NCBI GenBank assembly: GCA_030523765.1
Contig: JAUNHX010000021.1
Span: 1 to 38,359, forward strand
Source: Bacteroidales bacterium
GTDB taxonomy: Bacteria > Bacteroidota > Bacteroidia > Bacteroidales > P3
Direction of reading: 5' to 3'
DNA: 38,359 nt
Position 1 is the first letter of the stretch; every line of letters begins with the position of its first letter. Shown piece by piece: positions 9,156 through 18,400 of this stretch. The position numbers and the translations under genes were made by a program. Under the pieces are notes generated by a model that had not been told where the DNA came from, did no database searches, and was given only the letters and a program-made list of their open reading frames with translations.

Positions 9156-9163
9156 TACTTTTG
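9156..9163 (+). promoter_or_regulatory. -7 promoter box of the 9310 gene
   Basis: TACTTTTG followed by CAC is the canonical Bacteroidetes -7 element, identical to that of the tRNA-Glu promoter at 10045. The expected TTTG 19 bases upstream is absent (AGTG instead), which fits a promoter that depends on an activator. The leader to the ATG at 9310 would be about 140 bases. Confidence 0.55.
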
Positions 9164-9309
9164 CACTACTAAAAAATAAAAATAGAGTCAAGAGGTAAAT
9201 GATTAATCCTACGATTATTAAGGCATTATTCTCCCAAGCTAAATACTAAGTAAACGGCATAAATCAACAATAATATTAAGGAATACATATATAATAATAA
9301 CATACCACT

Positions 9310-9984
9310 ATGGAATTAAAAGAATCACTTAAGACAACGGTCTTCGAAAAGAGCATTCTCAAACAACAAGTATATAAGGCTACTCGCGAATCCTTTGAAC
9401 TATTCCGCCAAAACGCTCACGAAATAATAGACCTTTTCGTAGCCGAGAACCAAAAACGGGGTACCCAAATAGAATTCGCTTTCATCGATCGAGGCGACTT
9501 TGAATTTGAAATACGTTTTGCAGGCGATACACTAATCTTCTATATGCCTACCGATGTTTTTGAATTTAGTCGCGATCACGCTGTGATGAAAACACCCTAT
9601 ATTCGGGAAGACAGTCGTCGTTCTTATTGTGGCGTAATTCGTATCTACAACTTCATCACCGATTCGTTCACCTACGAACGCTACAACGACCTTGGCTATA
9701 TGATTGGACGTGTGTTTATTAACCACGAAAAACACTACTTTATAGAGGGCAAAAGGGAACTTGGTATGATGTACAATAATTTCAATACATCGCTGATAAC
9801 CAGCGATTCATCGCAATCTATAGTAGAGTCGGCCATCGAGTATGCTACCAATTTTGATACTTTGACCCCTCCATACGATGAAAATAAACTAGTTCCTGCA
9901 GGGGATATGGTAGAACATTCTGAGAAAAAATCAATAGTCACAGCTAAGCGTTTAGGATTTCGTTTTCAGCAAGATAACGCATAA
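9310..9984 (+). CDS. Conserved-looking hypothetical protein, 224 aa
   Basis: I do not recognise this protein. It is soluble and acidic to neutral, without signal peptide or membrane helix. The first 60 residues look helical (MELKESLKTTVFEKSILKQQVYKATRESFELFRQNAHEIIDLF); the middle is beta-rich with many aromatic residues (FEFEIRFAGDTLIFYMPTDVFEFS, YCGVIRIYNFITDSFTYERYNDLGYMIGRVFINHEKHYF); the tail ends in basic AKRLGFRFQQDNA. The coding pattern and long, structured upstream region indicate a real, regulated gene. It stands alone between the permease gene and tRNA-Glu. No catalytic motif is evident. Confidence 0.85.
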   Translation: MELKESLKTTVFEKSILKQQVYKATRESFELFRQNAHEIIDLFVAENQKRGTQIEFAFIDRGDFEFEIRFAGDTLIFYMPTDVFEFSRDHAVMKTPYIREDSRRSYCGVIRIYNFITDSFTYERYNDLGYMIGRVFINHEKHYFIEGKRELGMMYNNFNTSLITSDSSQSIVESAIEYATNFDTLTPPYDENKLVPAGDMVEHSEKKSIVTAKRLGFRFQQDNA

Positions 9985-10021
9985 AACAAACGATAACGAA
10001 CAAGCAATAGTGAAAAAAAAA

Positions 10022-10052
10022 TTTGCCAGTTTCAAAAATGTTCGTACTTTTG
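10022..10052 (+). promoter_or_regulatory. Promoter of tRNA-Glu and rpsT
   Basis: TTTG at 10022-10025, a 19-base spacer and TACTTTTG at 10045-10052 form a textbook Bacteroidetes promoter. Transcription would begin near 10059, about 57 bases before the mature tRNA. Nothing separates the tRNA from rpsT, so both are probably read from here. Confidence 0.85.
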
Positions 10053-10115
10053 CACCTCGAAAGCCAAGAGAAACGGCTTTTATAAACCACCCAAAAAGTG
10101 ATTTATGTGAAAGAT

Positions 10116-10190
10116 GCTCCGATCGTCTAGCTGGCCCAGGACGTGAGATTTTCATTCTCAAAATCGCGGGTTCGAATCCCGCTCGGAGTA
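10116..10190 (+). tRNA. tRNA-Glu (anticodon TTC)
   Basis: A 75-nt cloverleaf can be folded by hand. The acceptor stem is GCTCCGA / TCGGAGT with a G-U first pair and discriminator A at 10190. The D arm is GTC...GAC, the anticodon stem TGAGA / TCTCA encloses loop TTTTCAT with anticodon TTC, and the T arm is GCGGG-TTCGAAT-CCCGC. CCA is not encoded. It reads glutamate codons GAA and GAG. Confidence 0.96.
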
Positions 10191-10224
10191 CATAATTAAG
10201 AATAAATAAGAGTATAAAAGAACA

Positions 10225-10476
10225 ATGGCACATCACAGTTCAGCAAAAAAAAGAATTCGCTCGAGCGAAAAGAAAAGAATTGAGAACAGATACTATGCTA
10301 AGACCATGCGCAATGCCCTCCGTGACTTCCGCGCTCTCGAAGACAAAGCTGTAGCCACCGAACGTCTCCCTAAGATGGTTTCCATCATCGACAAGTTGGC
10401 GAAACGCTCTGTTATTCACAAGAACAAAGCATCCAACCTCAAATCTAAACTGATGAAGCAAGTCAACGCTATGTAA
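10225..10476 (+). CDS. rpsT: 30S ribosomal protein S20
   Basis: S20 binds 16S rRNA early in small-subunit assembly. The 83-residue product is lysine- and arginine-rich and helical, starting MAHHSSAKKRIRSSEKKRIENRYYAKTMRNALRDF and ending in the conserved IHKNKASNLKSKLMKQVNAM. Length is normal. It lies 34 bases after tRNA-Glu and ends in a strong terminator, so the two are likely one transcript from the promoter at 10022. S20 genes next to tRNA-Glu are familiar from other Bacteroidales. Confidence 0.97.
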   Translation: MAHHSSAKKRIRSSEKKRIENRYYAKTMRNALRDFRALEDKAVATERLPKMVSIIDKLAKRSVIHKNKASNLKSKLMKQVNAM

Positions 10477-10503
10477 TTAATCATCATAGCTTGCATGAAA
10501 TAG

Positions 10504-10536
10504 AAAAGCCAACCCTTTAGGAGTTGGCTTTTTTAT
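10504..10536 (+). terminator. Intrinsic terminator of rpsT
   Basis: AAAAGCCAAC (10504-10513) pairs perfectly with GTTGGCTTTT (10523-10532) over a 9-base loop, continuing into a T run. It lies 27 bases past the rpsT stop. Confidence 0.92.
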
Positions 10537-10712
10537 ATTTTCTATCTCGTCTTGTCTTAAGACAACGCTATCTCTTGCATTCCTTACGCTCATACATCAT
10601 AAACAAGCGAGGTTCTCTTAGCCCTCGCTCTTCATTCCTCAAAGATATACAACAAATCTATGCTTCACATAAGAGAGAACTCTTCCGTACTCTCTTTGGT
10701 GTGAATCAATAA

Positions 10713-11168
10713 CTATTCCCTTAAGTGTGAATCGATAATAATAGTGACAGGACCATCGTTGATAAGCGATACCTTCATATCGGCACCAAAGATTCCAGTT
10801 TTCACATCATGTCCCATCTGTTCTGATAAAACGGAAACAAACTGATTGTACAAAGGGATAGCCACTTCAGGACGCGAAGCTCGAATGTAACTTGGTCGAT
10901 TGCCTTTCTTGGTTGAGGCCATCAGCGTAAACTGGCTCACCACCATGATATCAGCGCCAAACACCTCTGAAATAGGTAGATTCATAACACCATCCGCATC
11001 GTCAAAAATACGTAAACGCATCACCTTACCTACTAGCCAATCGATATCTTCCCTACTATCAGCATCCTCGATACCGATTAGAATAAGCATGCCCTGAGGT
11101 ATGGAAGCATGCACAGAACCGTTGATAGTAACCGAAGCCTCTTTAACACGTTGAATGACTAAGCGCAT
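10713..11168 (-). CDS. dtd: D-aminoacyl-tRNA deacylase
   Basis: Dtd hydrolyses D-amino acids wrongly attached to tRNA, recycling the tRNA. The 151-residue protein starts MRLVIQRVKEASVTINGS, the family's usual start, and has both signature motifs: SQFTL at residues 78-82 and NDGPVT at 137-142, whose Gly-Pro pair forms the chiral selectivity loop. KKGNRPSYIRA lies between them as expected. It begins 17 bases after the pcrA stop, so the two are probably co-transcribed. No convincing terminator follows; a weak AAGAGAG/CTCTCTT dyad near 10671-10700 has no T run. Confidence 0.96.
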   Translation of the reverse strand: MRLVIQRVKEASVTINGSVHASIPQGMLILIGIEDADSREDIDWLVGKVMRLRIFDDADGVMNLPISEVFGADIMVVSQFTLMASTKKGNRPSYIRASRPEVAIPLYNQFVSVLSEQMGHDVKTGIFGADMKVSLINDGPVTIIIDSHLRE

Positions 11169-11185
11169 ATCAGACCTTTCTTTAA

Positions 11186-13534
11186 TTATTCTACTATTGT
11201 AAGTTTGGCAAAACGAAGCAACATCTGTTTCTCACCAAATTGGTCGAAATGAACCAGCGCCTTGCGATCCATCCCTGCTCCCTCAATGCGTACAACAGTT
11301 CCCATTCCGAACTTAGCATGCGATACACGCATACCTTGTTGTATAGCATTGATCTCGGCTGGTGTATTGCTAATGGCAGGTCCCTTAGGTTGCTGCTCAA
11401 TTTTGCGAAGTCGCGTCCGATCAACTGTAGTCCGCTTCTTAAGTGGTTCTGGTTCGGATGAGGCGACTTGACCTCCAAAGGATGCAAAGGGAGTTCGCGG
11501 CGTCTGACCAGGGCGAGGAAAAGCACTACGTTTACCTCGCACCTCAATGAAACGAGGATCAATCTCCTCTACAAAACGACTCACCTCTTGGCACGAGGCA
11601 TTACCGTACTGATAGCGCATCAAAGCATGCGAAAGGAAGAGACGCTGCTCGGCTCTTGTAACAGCCACGTAGAACAATCGGCGCTCCTCCTCTAGATCCT
11701 GCCGGCTTGAGATACTCATCATTGAAGGGAAAAGATTTTCTTCCATACCAGCCACAAAAACGATAGGAAACTCAAGTCCTTTGGCTGCATGTATTGTCAT
11801 CAGCGACACCTTCTCGGAAGTGTCCTTACTCTTATCCTCGGAAGTCATAAGTAACACCTGCTGAAGGAAAAGATCGAGTGTTTTAGGTTTTGTAGCCTCC
11901 CCCTCTGAAGGTGATTCGTCAACTTCGCCAGGCGTTATTTCATCGTCCATTTCACAGAACTCCTGAATACCGTTGAGGAGTTCCTCGATATTCTCAATAC
12001 GATTGGCATTTTCAGGATCATCGTCCTCACGCAACGCTTTAATCAGTCCTGAAGCAAGCACCACCTTGCGAGCCAACGAATAGGCATCAAGATCAAATTG
12101 CATAGCCGAGAACATCTTGATCATGGTAGCGAAATCGGCAATGCGCTGTTGGGTAGGTCCATTGATGGCCAATCCAAATGAAGGAATGTTTTCTATAACA
12201 GTAAAAATAGAGATATCATTATCGGCAGCAGCCAATCGAATTTTATCGAGTGTAGTTCCTCCAATACCACGAGCCGGCTTATTGATAATACGAACAAGGC
12301 TCTCATCATCATGATTGTTTACCACTAGCCGCAGATAACTCAACACATCCTTCACCTCCTGACGTCCATAAAAGGAGATGCCGCTATAGATATGATAAGG
12401 GATATTGCGGCGACGGAGGGCATCCTCGATAGCACGGCTCTGATTATTATTGCGATAAAGTACTGCAAAATCCGAAAAAGCGTGGTTTTCATCTCCTAAA
12501 TGGGCATCGAGAATTTGGTCAGATATTTGTTGAGCCTCATCACGTTCATCGGCCGCACGGAGAAGACGGATAGGGGTACCTGGCGCATTATCAGTCCATA
12601 TCTCTTTCTTGATCTGCTCCTTATTCTTAGCAATGATTGAGTTGGCAGCGTTAACGATGACCTGTGTAGAACGATAATTTTGTTCCAATTTAAAAAGGTG
12701 CATCTGCGGATAGTCGCGTTTGAAATTGAAGATATTCTGTATGTTGGCACCTCGAAAGGCGTAGATACTCTGCGCATCATCACCCACCACACAGATATTC
12801 TGCAAACGTGCTGCCAGTTTCTTAACAATAAGATACTGAGCAAAGTTAGTATCCTGGTACTCGTCGACCATAATATAACGGAAACGATTCTGATATTTCA
12901 GTAAGACATCAGGACAATCGCGCAACAAGATGTTCGTGTTGAATAGCAAATCATCAAAATCCATTGCCATCGCATTGCGAAGACGCTGTTGGTATATCTT
13001 ATAAATCGCACCTATTTCAGGTTTGCGAGCCGTACGATCTTCCGCCTGAATCTCAGCATTATTGGCATAATCCTCAGCACCGATAAGATTACTTTTTGCC
13101 ATCGAAATGCGGCTCAGCACATAATTCTTGTTATACTGTTTTGGGTCGAGACCCTTTTCTTTAATAATATGAGCTATAGCCGATTTGCTATCGTCGTTAT
13201 CGTAGATGGTAAAGTTAGAATTAAAGCCCAGACGGCTAGCTTCAGCCCGCAGAATACGAGTAAACACAGAGTGGAACGTACCCATCCAAATATTGCGTGC
13301 CTCACCACCAACCAACTTGGTGATACGCTCTTTCATTTCGTTGGCCGCTTTGTTGGTAAAGGTAAGAGCGAGGATATGGAATGCATCAACCCCCTTCTCA
13401 ATCAGATGTGCAATACGGTAGGTAAGCGTTCGCGTCTTGCCCGACCCTGCACCTGCAATAATCATAACAGGGCCTTCGGTACAAGCAGCAGCCTCGCGCT
13501 GTTTTTCGTTCAACTGTGATAATATTTCAGACAT
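11186..13534 (-). CDS. pcrA: ATP-dependent DNA helicase PcrA/UvrD
   Basis: A 3'-5' superfamily 1A helicase used in nucleotide excision and mismatch repair and in displacing RecA and stalled polymerase. The 782-residue protein shows GAGSGKTRTLTYRIAHL (Walker A) near residue 26, GTFHSVFTRILR, MVDEYQDTN (Walker B), GDDAQSIYAFRGA, QNYRSTQ, TIHAAKGLEFPIVFVAGMEENLFP and FYVAVTRA. A C-terminal segment of about 60 residues, QGMRVSHAKFGMGTVVRIEGAGMDRKALVHF, is the tudor-like domain that contacts RNA polymerase in PcrA/UvrD. The start MSEILSQLNEKQREAA is natural. It heads a two-gene unit with dtd. Confidence 0.96.
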   Translation of the reverse strand: MSEILSQLNEKQREAAACTEGPVMIIAGAGSGKTRTLTYRIAHLIEKGVDAFHILALTFTNKAANEMKERITKLVGGEARNIWMGTFHSVFTRILRAEASRLGFNSNFTIYDNDDSKSAIAHIIKEKGLDPKQYNKNYVLSRISMAKSNLIGAEDYANNAEIQAEDRTARKPEIGAIYKIYQQRLRNAMAMDFDDLLFNTNILLRDCPDVLLKYQNRFRYIMVDEYQDTNFAQYLIVKKLAARLQNICVVGDDAQSIYAFRGANIQNIFNFKRDYPQMHLFKLEQNYRSTQVIVNAANSIIAKNKEQIKKEIWTDNAPGTPIRLLRAADERDEAQQISDQILDAHLGDENHAFSDFAVLYRNNNQSRAIEDALRRRNIPYHIYSGISFYGRQEVKDVLSYLRLVVNNHDDESLVRIINKPARGIGGTTLDKIRLAAADNDISIFTVIENIPSFGLAINGPTQQRIADFATMIKMFSAMQFDLDAYSLARKVVLASGLIKALREDDDPENANRIENIEELLNGIQEFCEMDDEITPGEVDESPSEGEATKPKTLDLFLQQVLLMTSEDKSKDTSEKVSLMTIHAAKGLEFPIVFVAGMEENLFPSMMSISSRQDLEEERRLFYVAVTRAEQRLFLSHALMRYQYGNASCQEVSRFVEEIDPRFIEVRGKRSAFPRPGQTPRTPFASFGGQVASSEPEPLKKRTTVDRTRLRKIEQQPKGPAISNTPAEINAIQQGMRVSHAKFGMGTVVRIEGAGMDRKALVHFDQFGEKQMLLRFAKLTIVE

Positions 13535-13606
13535 ATTATTGTAACTGTTAGCAGAATGATGGTTTTTATATATAATCTGGCAATACCAATAGATTGTTGT
13601 CTTAAA

Positions 13607-14212
13607 CTAAAATATCTCCTCGATGGTTACCCCGCGCAAGTGTATAAAATCATCGTAAATACGAGTGCTAAGCGACTGACGAATAGAAAACTCCAACGAA
13701 CAGTCCATACTGAATTGTAGGTTACGAGGAAGAGTGTCGTACTCCTTAAGCAGCCGCATCACCTGGTTCATCATAGGATATTCATAGCAAACACGGTAGT
13801 GATGATCGATGGTCCGTTCCTCGATGAGTGCATGGTCGAGGGCATCGCGGGCTGCTGTACGGTAAGCATTGATAAGACCCGAAACACCCAATTTGATTCC
13901 ACCAAAATAGCGGACCACAATAATCAACGTATTGGTAAGATCAAACGAGAGCAGTTGTCCGTAAATAGGTTTGCCACCCGTACCCGAAGGCTCACCATCG
14001 TCGTTAACACGGAAGGCATCTTTGTAAGGACCAAGGATATAGGCATAACAATGATGACGAGCATCAAAATACTTTTTACGGATACTTTCCAAATGCTCCT
14101 TAACCTCTGCCAGATTCTGAATAGGAAAAGCAAAAGCCAGGAATTTGCTTCCTTTCTCTTTGTATATGCCCTCAGCGGGTGATGCTATAGTACGATAGGT
14201 GTCGTCAAACAT
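13607..14212 (-). CDS. YigZ/IMPACT family protein
   Basis: Members of this family carry an N-terminal UPF0029/IMPACT domain and a ferredoxin-like C-terminal domain; the bacterial role is unsettled, with links to translation regulation. The 201-residue product has the signature segment KEKGSKFLAFAFPIQNLAEVKEHLESIRKKYFDARHHCYAYILG, then RVNDDGEPSGTGGKPIYGQL and IIVVRYFGGIKLGVSGLINAYRTAARDAL, all highly conserved in the family. Its start overlaps the end of ribD by 28 bases, so translation is probably coupled. It ends 72 bases before the pcrA start on the same strand. Confidence 0.93.
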   Translation of the reverse strand: MFDDTYRTIASPAEGIYKEKGSKFLAFAFPIQNLAEVKEHLESIRKKYFDARHHCYAYILGPYKDAFRVNDDGEPSGTGGKPIYGQLLSFDLTNTLIIVVRYFGGIKLGVSGLINAYRTAARDALDHALIEERTIDHHYRVCYEYPMMNQVMRLLKEYDTLPRNLQFSMDCSLEFSIRQSLSTRIYDDFIHLRGVTIEEIF

Positions 14213-15180
14213 GGCGTATTATAATAATATTCAACATAATTATCATCGAAAGACTCGCATCGAGCAGGCTGAAGAGCGAGCGAAGGGGCTGGATTGCCGC
14301 AGCCAAAACAAGGAGCACCCTTCAGTATACGGATCTCATCCCATAATCCCTCTGACAGGAAAGAATCGAGGAGTGTTCGTCCACCCTCTACAATCAACGA
14401 CTGCACTTTCTCTCCATAAAGATAATCCATCGCCTCTGTCAGCGATGGCTGGTTTAAGATGGTAAAACCCTCTACGTTACCTAGACGACCACGACGATCG
14501 TAAACAAGGCGTAGCGGCTGATTGCCACTCCACAAACGGGCCGTTAGTTGCGGACGATCGTTGAGATACGTCTCGCTGCCCACAAGGATTGCCGCCTCTT
14601 CAGTGCGCCACCGATGGGCCAACTGTTTCAATAAAGGATTAGTAATCCAGTAGGAACCCCGAGGGTTGGTAGTCCGGTCAATGTCCATAAATCCATCAGC
14701 CGTTTGTGCCCATTTGAGGATAATATATGGACGCCGTTTCTCCATGAAGGTGAAGAAACGTCGATTTAGAAAGCGGCCCTCTTTTTCAAGAATATGGGTC
14801 ACCACATCAATTCCCGCATTGCGCAACCGCTCATATCCACGTCCCGAGACAAGCGGATTGGGATCATCGTTGCAAACCACCACCCGTTTCAACTTCCGTT
14901 CAACGATAAGATCGGCACAAGGAGGTGTAAGCCCCTGATGACTGCAAGGCTCAAGATTAACATACAACGTACCTCCCTCAATAAGGCTAGGCGTTTTGCA
15001 GTGTAAGATAGCATTCCGTTCAGCATGATACCCACCGTGCTGCTGATGGTAACCTTCTGCTACTATTTGGCCATTGTTCACCACCACACAACCCACCATT
15101 GGATTGGGTCGAACATGACCTAATCCATTAAGTGCCAATTGGAGGCATCGAAGCATATAATCATTATCGGAGTACATCAT
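14185..15180 (-). CDS. ribD: Bifunctional riboflavin biosynthesis deaminase/reductase RibD
   Basis: RibD performs the second and third steps of riboflavin synthesis: deamination of the pyrimidine from GTP, then NADPH-dependent reduction of the ribosyl side chain. The deaminase domain shows VRPNPMVGCVVV, the zinc motif HAERNAI and PCSHQGLTPPCADLI. The reductase domain begins around RRPYIILKWAQTADGFMD and includes GSETYLNDRPQLTAR and SLIVEGGRTLLDSFL. The frame is open to 15210, but those extra ten codons are made of the mscL terminator hairpin; the tandem ATGs at 15178-15180 and 15175-15177 are the real start region (331 or 330 aa). It overlaps the yigZ-like gene and is the only riboflavin gene in view. 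Confidence 0.94.
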   Translation of the reverse strand: MMYSDNDYMLRCLQLALNGLGHVRPNPMVGCVVVNNGQIVAEGYHQQHGGYHAERNAILHCKTPSLIEGGTLYVNLEPCSHQGLTPPCADLIVERKLKRVVVCNDDPNPLVSGRGYERLRNAGIDVVTHILEKEGRFLNRRFFTFMEKRRPYIILKWAQTADGFMDIDRTTNPRGSYWITNPLLKQLAHRWRTEEAAILVGSETYLNDRPQLTARLWSGNQPLRLVYDRRGRLGNVEGFTILNQPSLTEAMDYLYGEKVQSLIVEGGRTLLDSFLSEGLWDEIRILKGAPCFGCGNPAPSLALQPARCESFDDNYVEYYYNTPCLTTPIVL

Positions 15181-15191
15181 CTGTTGAGGGC

Positions 15192-15224
15192 AAAAAGCCT
15201 CCCTCGCCACGCGGTGAGGGAGGC
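15192..15224 (-). terminator. Intrinsic terminator of mscL
   Basis: Read on the minus strand, a 12-pair stem (GCCTCCCTC with GAGGGAGGC plus three inner pairs, one a G-U) spans 15197-15224 with a four-base loop and is followed by TTTTT. It lies 32 bases past the mscL stop and just before the ribD start, insulating the two genes. Confidence 0.92.
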
Positions 15225-15255
15225 GCTAGCATTTTGCTATCGTCCAAGCGAACAA

Positions 15256-15684
15256 TTAGTTCTTCTTGAGCAGATCACGAATTTCGGTAAGCAGTTCCTC
15301 CTGAGTAGGACCAGCAGGTGCGGCGGGAGCCTCCTCTTTCTTATTGGCCTCTTTCATCTTGTTGATACCTTTGATAAGGAGGAAGATGACGAAAGCAATG
15401 ATTAGGAAGTCAACACACTCCTGAATGAACGAACCATAGTTCCACATAACAGCAGCCTTGATTTCTTCGCCAGTAGCAGGATCGAGGACAGCCTCCTTGA
15501 GGGTTACGGTGAGATCCTTGAATGCACCGTCACCAATGATAGCAGCAAACAAGGGCATAACAATGTCGTTGACTAACGACGAGACGATCTTACCGAAGGC
15601 ACCACCGATGATGATACCAACAGCCATGTCGACCATGTTGCCTTTCACGGCAAATTCTTTGAACTCATTAAGAAATTTTGACAT
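15256..15684 (-). CDS. mscL: Large-conductance mechanosensitive channel MscL
   Basis: MscL is an inner-membrane pentamer that opens under tension to release solutes during hypo-osmotic shock. The 142-residue protein starts [46 protein letters not shown], the N-terminal helix and pore-lining TM1 with the conserved small-residue pattern. A periplasmic loop (residues about 45-80) and TM2, [22 protein letters not shown], follow. The C-terminal bundle ends [14 protein letters not shown], typical of the family. It has its own terminator and a 139-base upstream gap, so it is probably monocistronic. Confidence 0.97.
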   Translation of the reverse strand: MSKFLNEFKEFAVKGNMVDMAVGIIIGGAFGKIVSSLVNDIVMPLFAAIIGDGAFKDLTVTLKEAVLDPATGEEIKAAVMWNYGSFIQECVDFLIIAFVIFLLIKGINKMKEANKKEEAPAAPAGPTQEELLTEIRDLLKKN

Positions 15685-15792
15685 AACGATAAGGTTTTAA
15701 AGGTTAACACTATTTTTTTTGATGTACTGTTCTCTAAGTTCTCAAAAGCCGAATGCAGAGCCAAATTCATTTGAGCTATGCTGAGGTGCGAA

Positions 15793-15821
15793 GAACGTTA
15801 GCACGAAAGTGCTTAACGTTC
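15793..15821 (-). terminator. Hairpin directly after asnS
   Basis: GAACGTTAGCAC (15793-15804) pairs with GTGCTTAACGTTC (15809-15821) with one bulged base and a four-base loop that reads GAAA on the plus strand. It starts only three bases after the asnS stop on the minus strand. The following minus-strand sequence is TTCGC, not a T run, so termination is plausible but unproven; it may instead protect the mRNA 3' end. Confidence 0.5.
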
Positions 15822-15823
15822 AA

Positions 15824-17224
15824 TTAGAAGTCGGCATTCTTGGGAGTACGGGGGAAGGGGATAACATCGCGGATGTTAGACATGCCAGTGATGAAGAGTA
15901 AAAGACGTTCAAATCCCAGACCGAAGCCACTATGAGGAGCACTACCCCAACGACGAGTATCCAGATACCACCACATATCCTTCATGGGGATATTGCGATC
16001 GGTGATAGCCTTCATCAGTTTATCATAATTCTCTTCACGCTGCGAACCACCAATAATCTCGCCAATCTTGGGGAAAAGGACATCCATAGCACGAACAGTC
16101 TTGCCATCATCGTTCTGTTTCATATAGAATGCTTTGATTTCAGCAGGATAGTCGATTAAGATAACAGGGCATTTGAAATGTTTTTCTACCAAATAACGTT
16201 CATGCTCCGACTGGAGATCGACGCCCCAATAAACAGGGAATTCGAATTTCTGACCCGATTTGGTAAGGATATCAATAGCCTCAGTATAGGGAAGGCGAAC
16301 AAAAGGATGTTCGAGTACGAAGTTGAGACGCTCAAGCAACTCTTTATCCCACATATCGTTCATGAACTTCAAATCGTCCTGACAATTGTCGAGCGCATAG
16401 CGAATCAGGTATTTGAGGAAGTCCTCAGCCAAATCCATATTATCCTCAAGTTCGTAGAATGCCATTTCAGGCTCAATCATCCAGAACTCGGCCAAGTGGC
16501 GAGGCGTATTCGAGTTTTCGGCACGGAAGGTAGGTCCAAAAGTATAGATTTTACCCAAAGCAAGAGCACCCAACTCACCTTCCAACTGACCCGATACCGT
16601 CAAATTGGTATGCTTACCAAAGAAATCTTGCTCATAGTCCACTTTCCCATCAGCGGTTTTAGGCAAATTGTTCAGATCGAGTGTCGTCACATGGAACATA
16701 TCGCCTGCACCTTCAGCATCACTACTCGTAATCAGTGGTGTATGAAGATAGAAGAATCCATGATCATTGTAGTATTTATGGATAGCGAAGGCCATATGGT
16801 GGCGCAGACGGAAGATTGCGCCATACGTATTGGTACGTGGACGCATATGGGCGATGCTACGAAGAAATTCGGGGGTATGCCCCTTCTTCTGCAACGGATA
16901 GTCTTCAGGCGAAGCCTCGCCATAGATCTCGATACTCTCAGCTTGCACCTCTACGCTCTGTCCAGCACCTTGCGAAGCCACTAGTTTACCTACCACATTG
17001 AGGCAAGCGCCAGTAGTTACCTTCTTCATCAATTCATCGTCAAACTTAGCCAAATCAACCACCACCTGCAAGTTGTGGATGATAGAACCATCGTTCAGCG
17101 CAATAAAAGCAACATTCTTGTTGCCACGTTTAGTACGAACCCAGCCTTTCACATTGATGCTGGTTCCAATCAGTTGTTCATTGTTGCCCTTCAACAGATG
17201 GGCTATTTCGATACGTTTATCCAT
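15824..17224 (-). CDS. asnS: Asparaginyl-tRNA synthetase
   Basis: A class IIb aminoacyl-tRNA synthetase that charges tRNA-Asn. The 466-residue product has an N-terminal OB-fold anticodon-binding domain ([25 protein letters not shown]), then the catalytic core with motif 1 around residue 130, motif 2 [24 protein letters not shown] and motif 3 [21 protein letters not shown]. The NTPRH and MIEPEMAF wording is AsnRS-like rather than AspRS-like. The frame is open to 17308, but [14 protein letters not shown] at 17224 is the natural start; the upstream 28 codons do not resemble the family. It therefore leaves a 96-base gap to manC. Confidence 0.96.
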   Translation of the reverse strand: MDKRIEIAHLLKGNNEQLIGTSINVKGWVRTKRGNKNVAFIALNDGSIIHNLQVVVDLAKFDDELMKKVTTGACLNVVGKLVASQGAGQSVEVQAESIEIYGEASPEDYPLQKKGHTPEFLRSIAHMRPRTNTYGAIFRLRHHMAFAIHKYYNDHGFFYLHTPLITSSDAEGAGDMFHVTTLDLNNLPKTADGKVDYEQDFFGKHTNLTVSGQLEGELGALALGKIYTFGPTFRAENSNTPRHLAEFWMIEPEMAFYELEDNMDLAEDFLKYLIRYALDNCQDDLKFMNDMWDKELLERLNFVLEHPFVRLPYTEAIDILTKSGQKFEFPVYWGVDLQSEHERYLVEKHFKCPVILIDYPAEIKAFYMKQNDDGKTVRAMDVLFPKIGEIIGGSQREENYDKLMKAITDRNIPMKDMWWYLDTRRWGSAPHSGFGLGFERLLLFITGMSNIRDVIPFPRTPKNADF

Positions 17225-17320
17225 TATACGATAATATGTTGTAATTCGTTGAATAAATTTTAACTTTCTGTTTGTAGTACTAGTAAAAAGAAAACAGCAT
17301 AAAGCCACTTCCTCTTATTA

Positions 17321-18400
17321 TTATTTCTTACGATGTTGACGCAATTCGTAGTCGGTCATAAAGCGAGCTATATTCTCCTGTTGGTCACGCTGGCAAACCA
17401 TCAGCACCCCTTTGTTGGCCGTAACGATATAACCGTCAAGTCCTTGAAGCACAATAGTAGCATCAACCCCAGGGGCATTCACAAGACAATTCTTTACATC
17501 GTATGTCATCACATCGCCAGCCAAGATTGCGTTATTGTTGGCATCCTTCCCACTAGCATTGTAGAGCAATTCCCATGTTTCCACATCCGACCATCCAAAG
17601 TCGGCCTCCAGCACATGCACATTGCTGGCCTTCTCGATGATACCATAATCGATCGAAATACTGTCAATCCGAGTATAGTTCTGCAACAGCTGTTGCCTAT
17701 CCACATCGGCTCCCATCCCATGCAATGTATTATATACCACAGGCAAGTATTGGGAGAAAGCCTCTTTCAGTACATCAAGACGCCAAATAAAGATACCTGC
17801 ATTCCAGAAAAACTCTCCCGTATGGATGAACTGACGAGCCATCTCAATAGGAGGCTTCTCCGTAAAAGTAACCACCTTATGCAGATCGGGTATATCCTTA
17901 CACGAAGCACTCTCCGAGAATTGGATGTATCCGTATTTGGTATTGGGATTCGAAGGGCGAACACCCACAGTAATAATCCAGTCAAAACGGTTGGCCGCAT
18001 CGATGGCCTTATTCATCTTTTCAACAAACAAGCGATCACCAAAGATAGCGTGGTCCGATGGTGTTACGATCACATTGGCGTTAGGATTGATGCTCTCTAT
18101 CACCGAAGCAGCCCATGCTACACAAGGAGCCGTATTGCGACGCATCGGTTCCTCCAGCACCTGATAGGACTCCAAATCGGGAATCTGACTATGTACCCGC
18201 TTGCCATAGCCCTCGGCAGTAACGATGATGATATTCTCGCGAGGACAGACCTGAGCATAGCGATGGAACGTATTTTGCAGCATTGATTGGCCATTGCCCA
18301 TAATATCGATAAACTGCTTAGGATTATTGTTATCACAAAGCGGCCAAAAGCGACTACCGAAGCCGCCCGCCATGATGATACAAAAATTATTTTGATTCAT
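17321..18400 (-). CDS. manC: Mannose-1-phosphate guanylyltransferase
   Basis: Transfers GMP from GTP to mannose-1-phosphate, giving GDP-mannose for glycans and the GDP-fucose branch. The 359-residue protein has the nucleotidyltransferase signature [12 protein letters not shown] then [10 protein letters not shown], the metal motif TPSDHAIF, and the sugar-binding stretches [22 protein letters not shown] and [13 protein letters not shown]. It lacks the C-terminal phosphomannose isomerase cupin found in two-domain enzymes, so it is monofunctional. Its ATG overlaps the thyA stop by four bases (ATGA), indicating coupled translation. That pairing has no obvious metabolic logic. Confidence 0.94.
   Translation of the reverse strand: MNQNNFCIIMAGGFGSRFWPLCDNNNPKQFIDIMGNGQSMLQNTFHRYAQVCPRENIIIVTAEGYGKRVHSQIPDLESYQVLEEPMRRNTAPCVAWAASVIESINPNANVIVTPSDHAIFGDRLFVEKMNKAIDAANRFDWIITVGVRPSNPNTKYGYIQFSESASCKDIPDLHKVVTFTEKPPIEMARQFIHTGEFFWNAGIFIWRLDVLKEAFSQYLPVVYNTLHGMGADVDRQQLLQNYTRIDSISIDYGIIEKASNVHVLEADFGWSDVETWELLYNASGKDANNNAILAGDVMTYDVKNCLVNAPGVDATIVLQGLDGYIVTANKGVLMVCQRDQQENIARFMTDYELRQHRKK

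Larger units (their letters stand above)
8635..9309. other. 675-base AT-rich regulatory gap
   Basis: I find no gene here. The stretch is very AT-rich and holds three dyad sites (8942-8999), a perfect inverted repeat (9081-9099) and a -7 box (9156-9163), all listed separately, leading into the hypothetical gene at 9310. A run of A at about 8800-8810 and T at 8821-8827 has no hairpin and is not a convincing terminator for the permease gene. Confidence 0.6.

Noticed and set aside
10010..10195. Small plus-strand frame over the tRNA-Glu region
   Set aside because: It covers the promoter and the tRNA itself and reads through tRNA sequence.
15181..15210. Ten-codon extension of ribD
   Set aside because: These codons are the stem of the mscL terminator; the double ATG at 15175-15180 is a better start.
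16178..16984. Plus-strand open frame of 268 codons opposite asnS
   Set aside because: Antisense shadow of asnS; no start context, promoter or family likeness.
17333..18286. Plus-strand open frame of 317 codons opposite manC
   Set aside because: Antisense to manC, whose motifs are complete; composition and His/Ile-rich translation are typical of a shadow.
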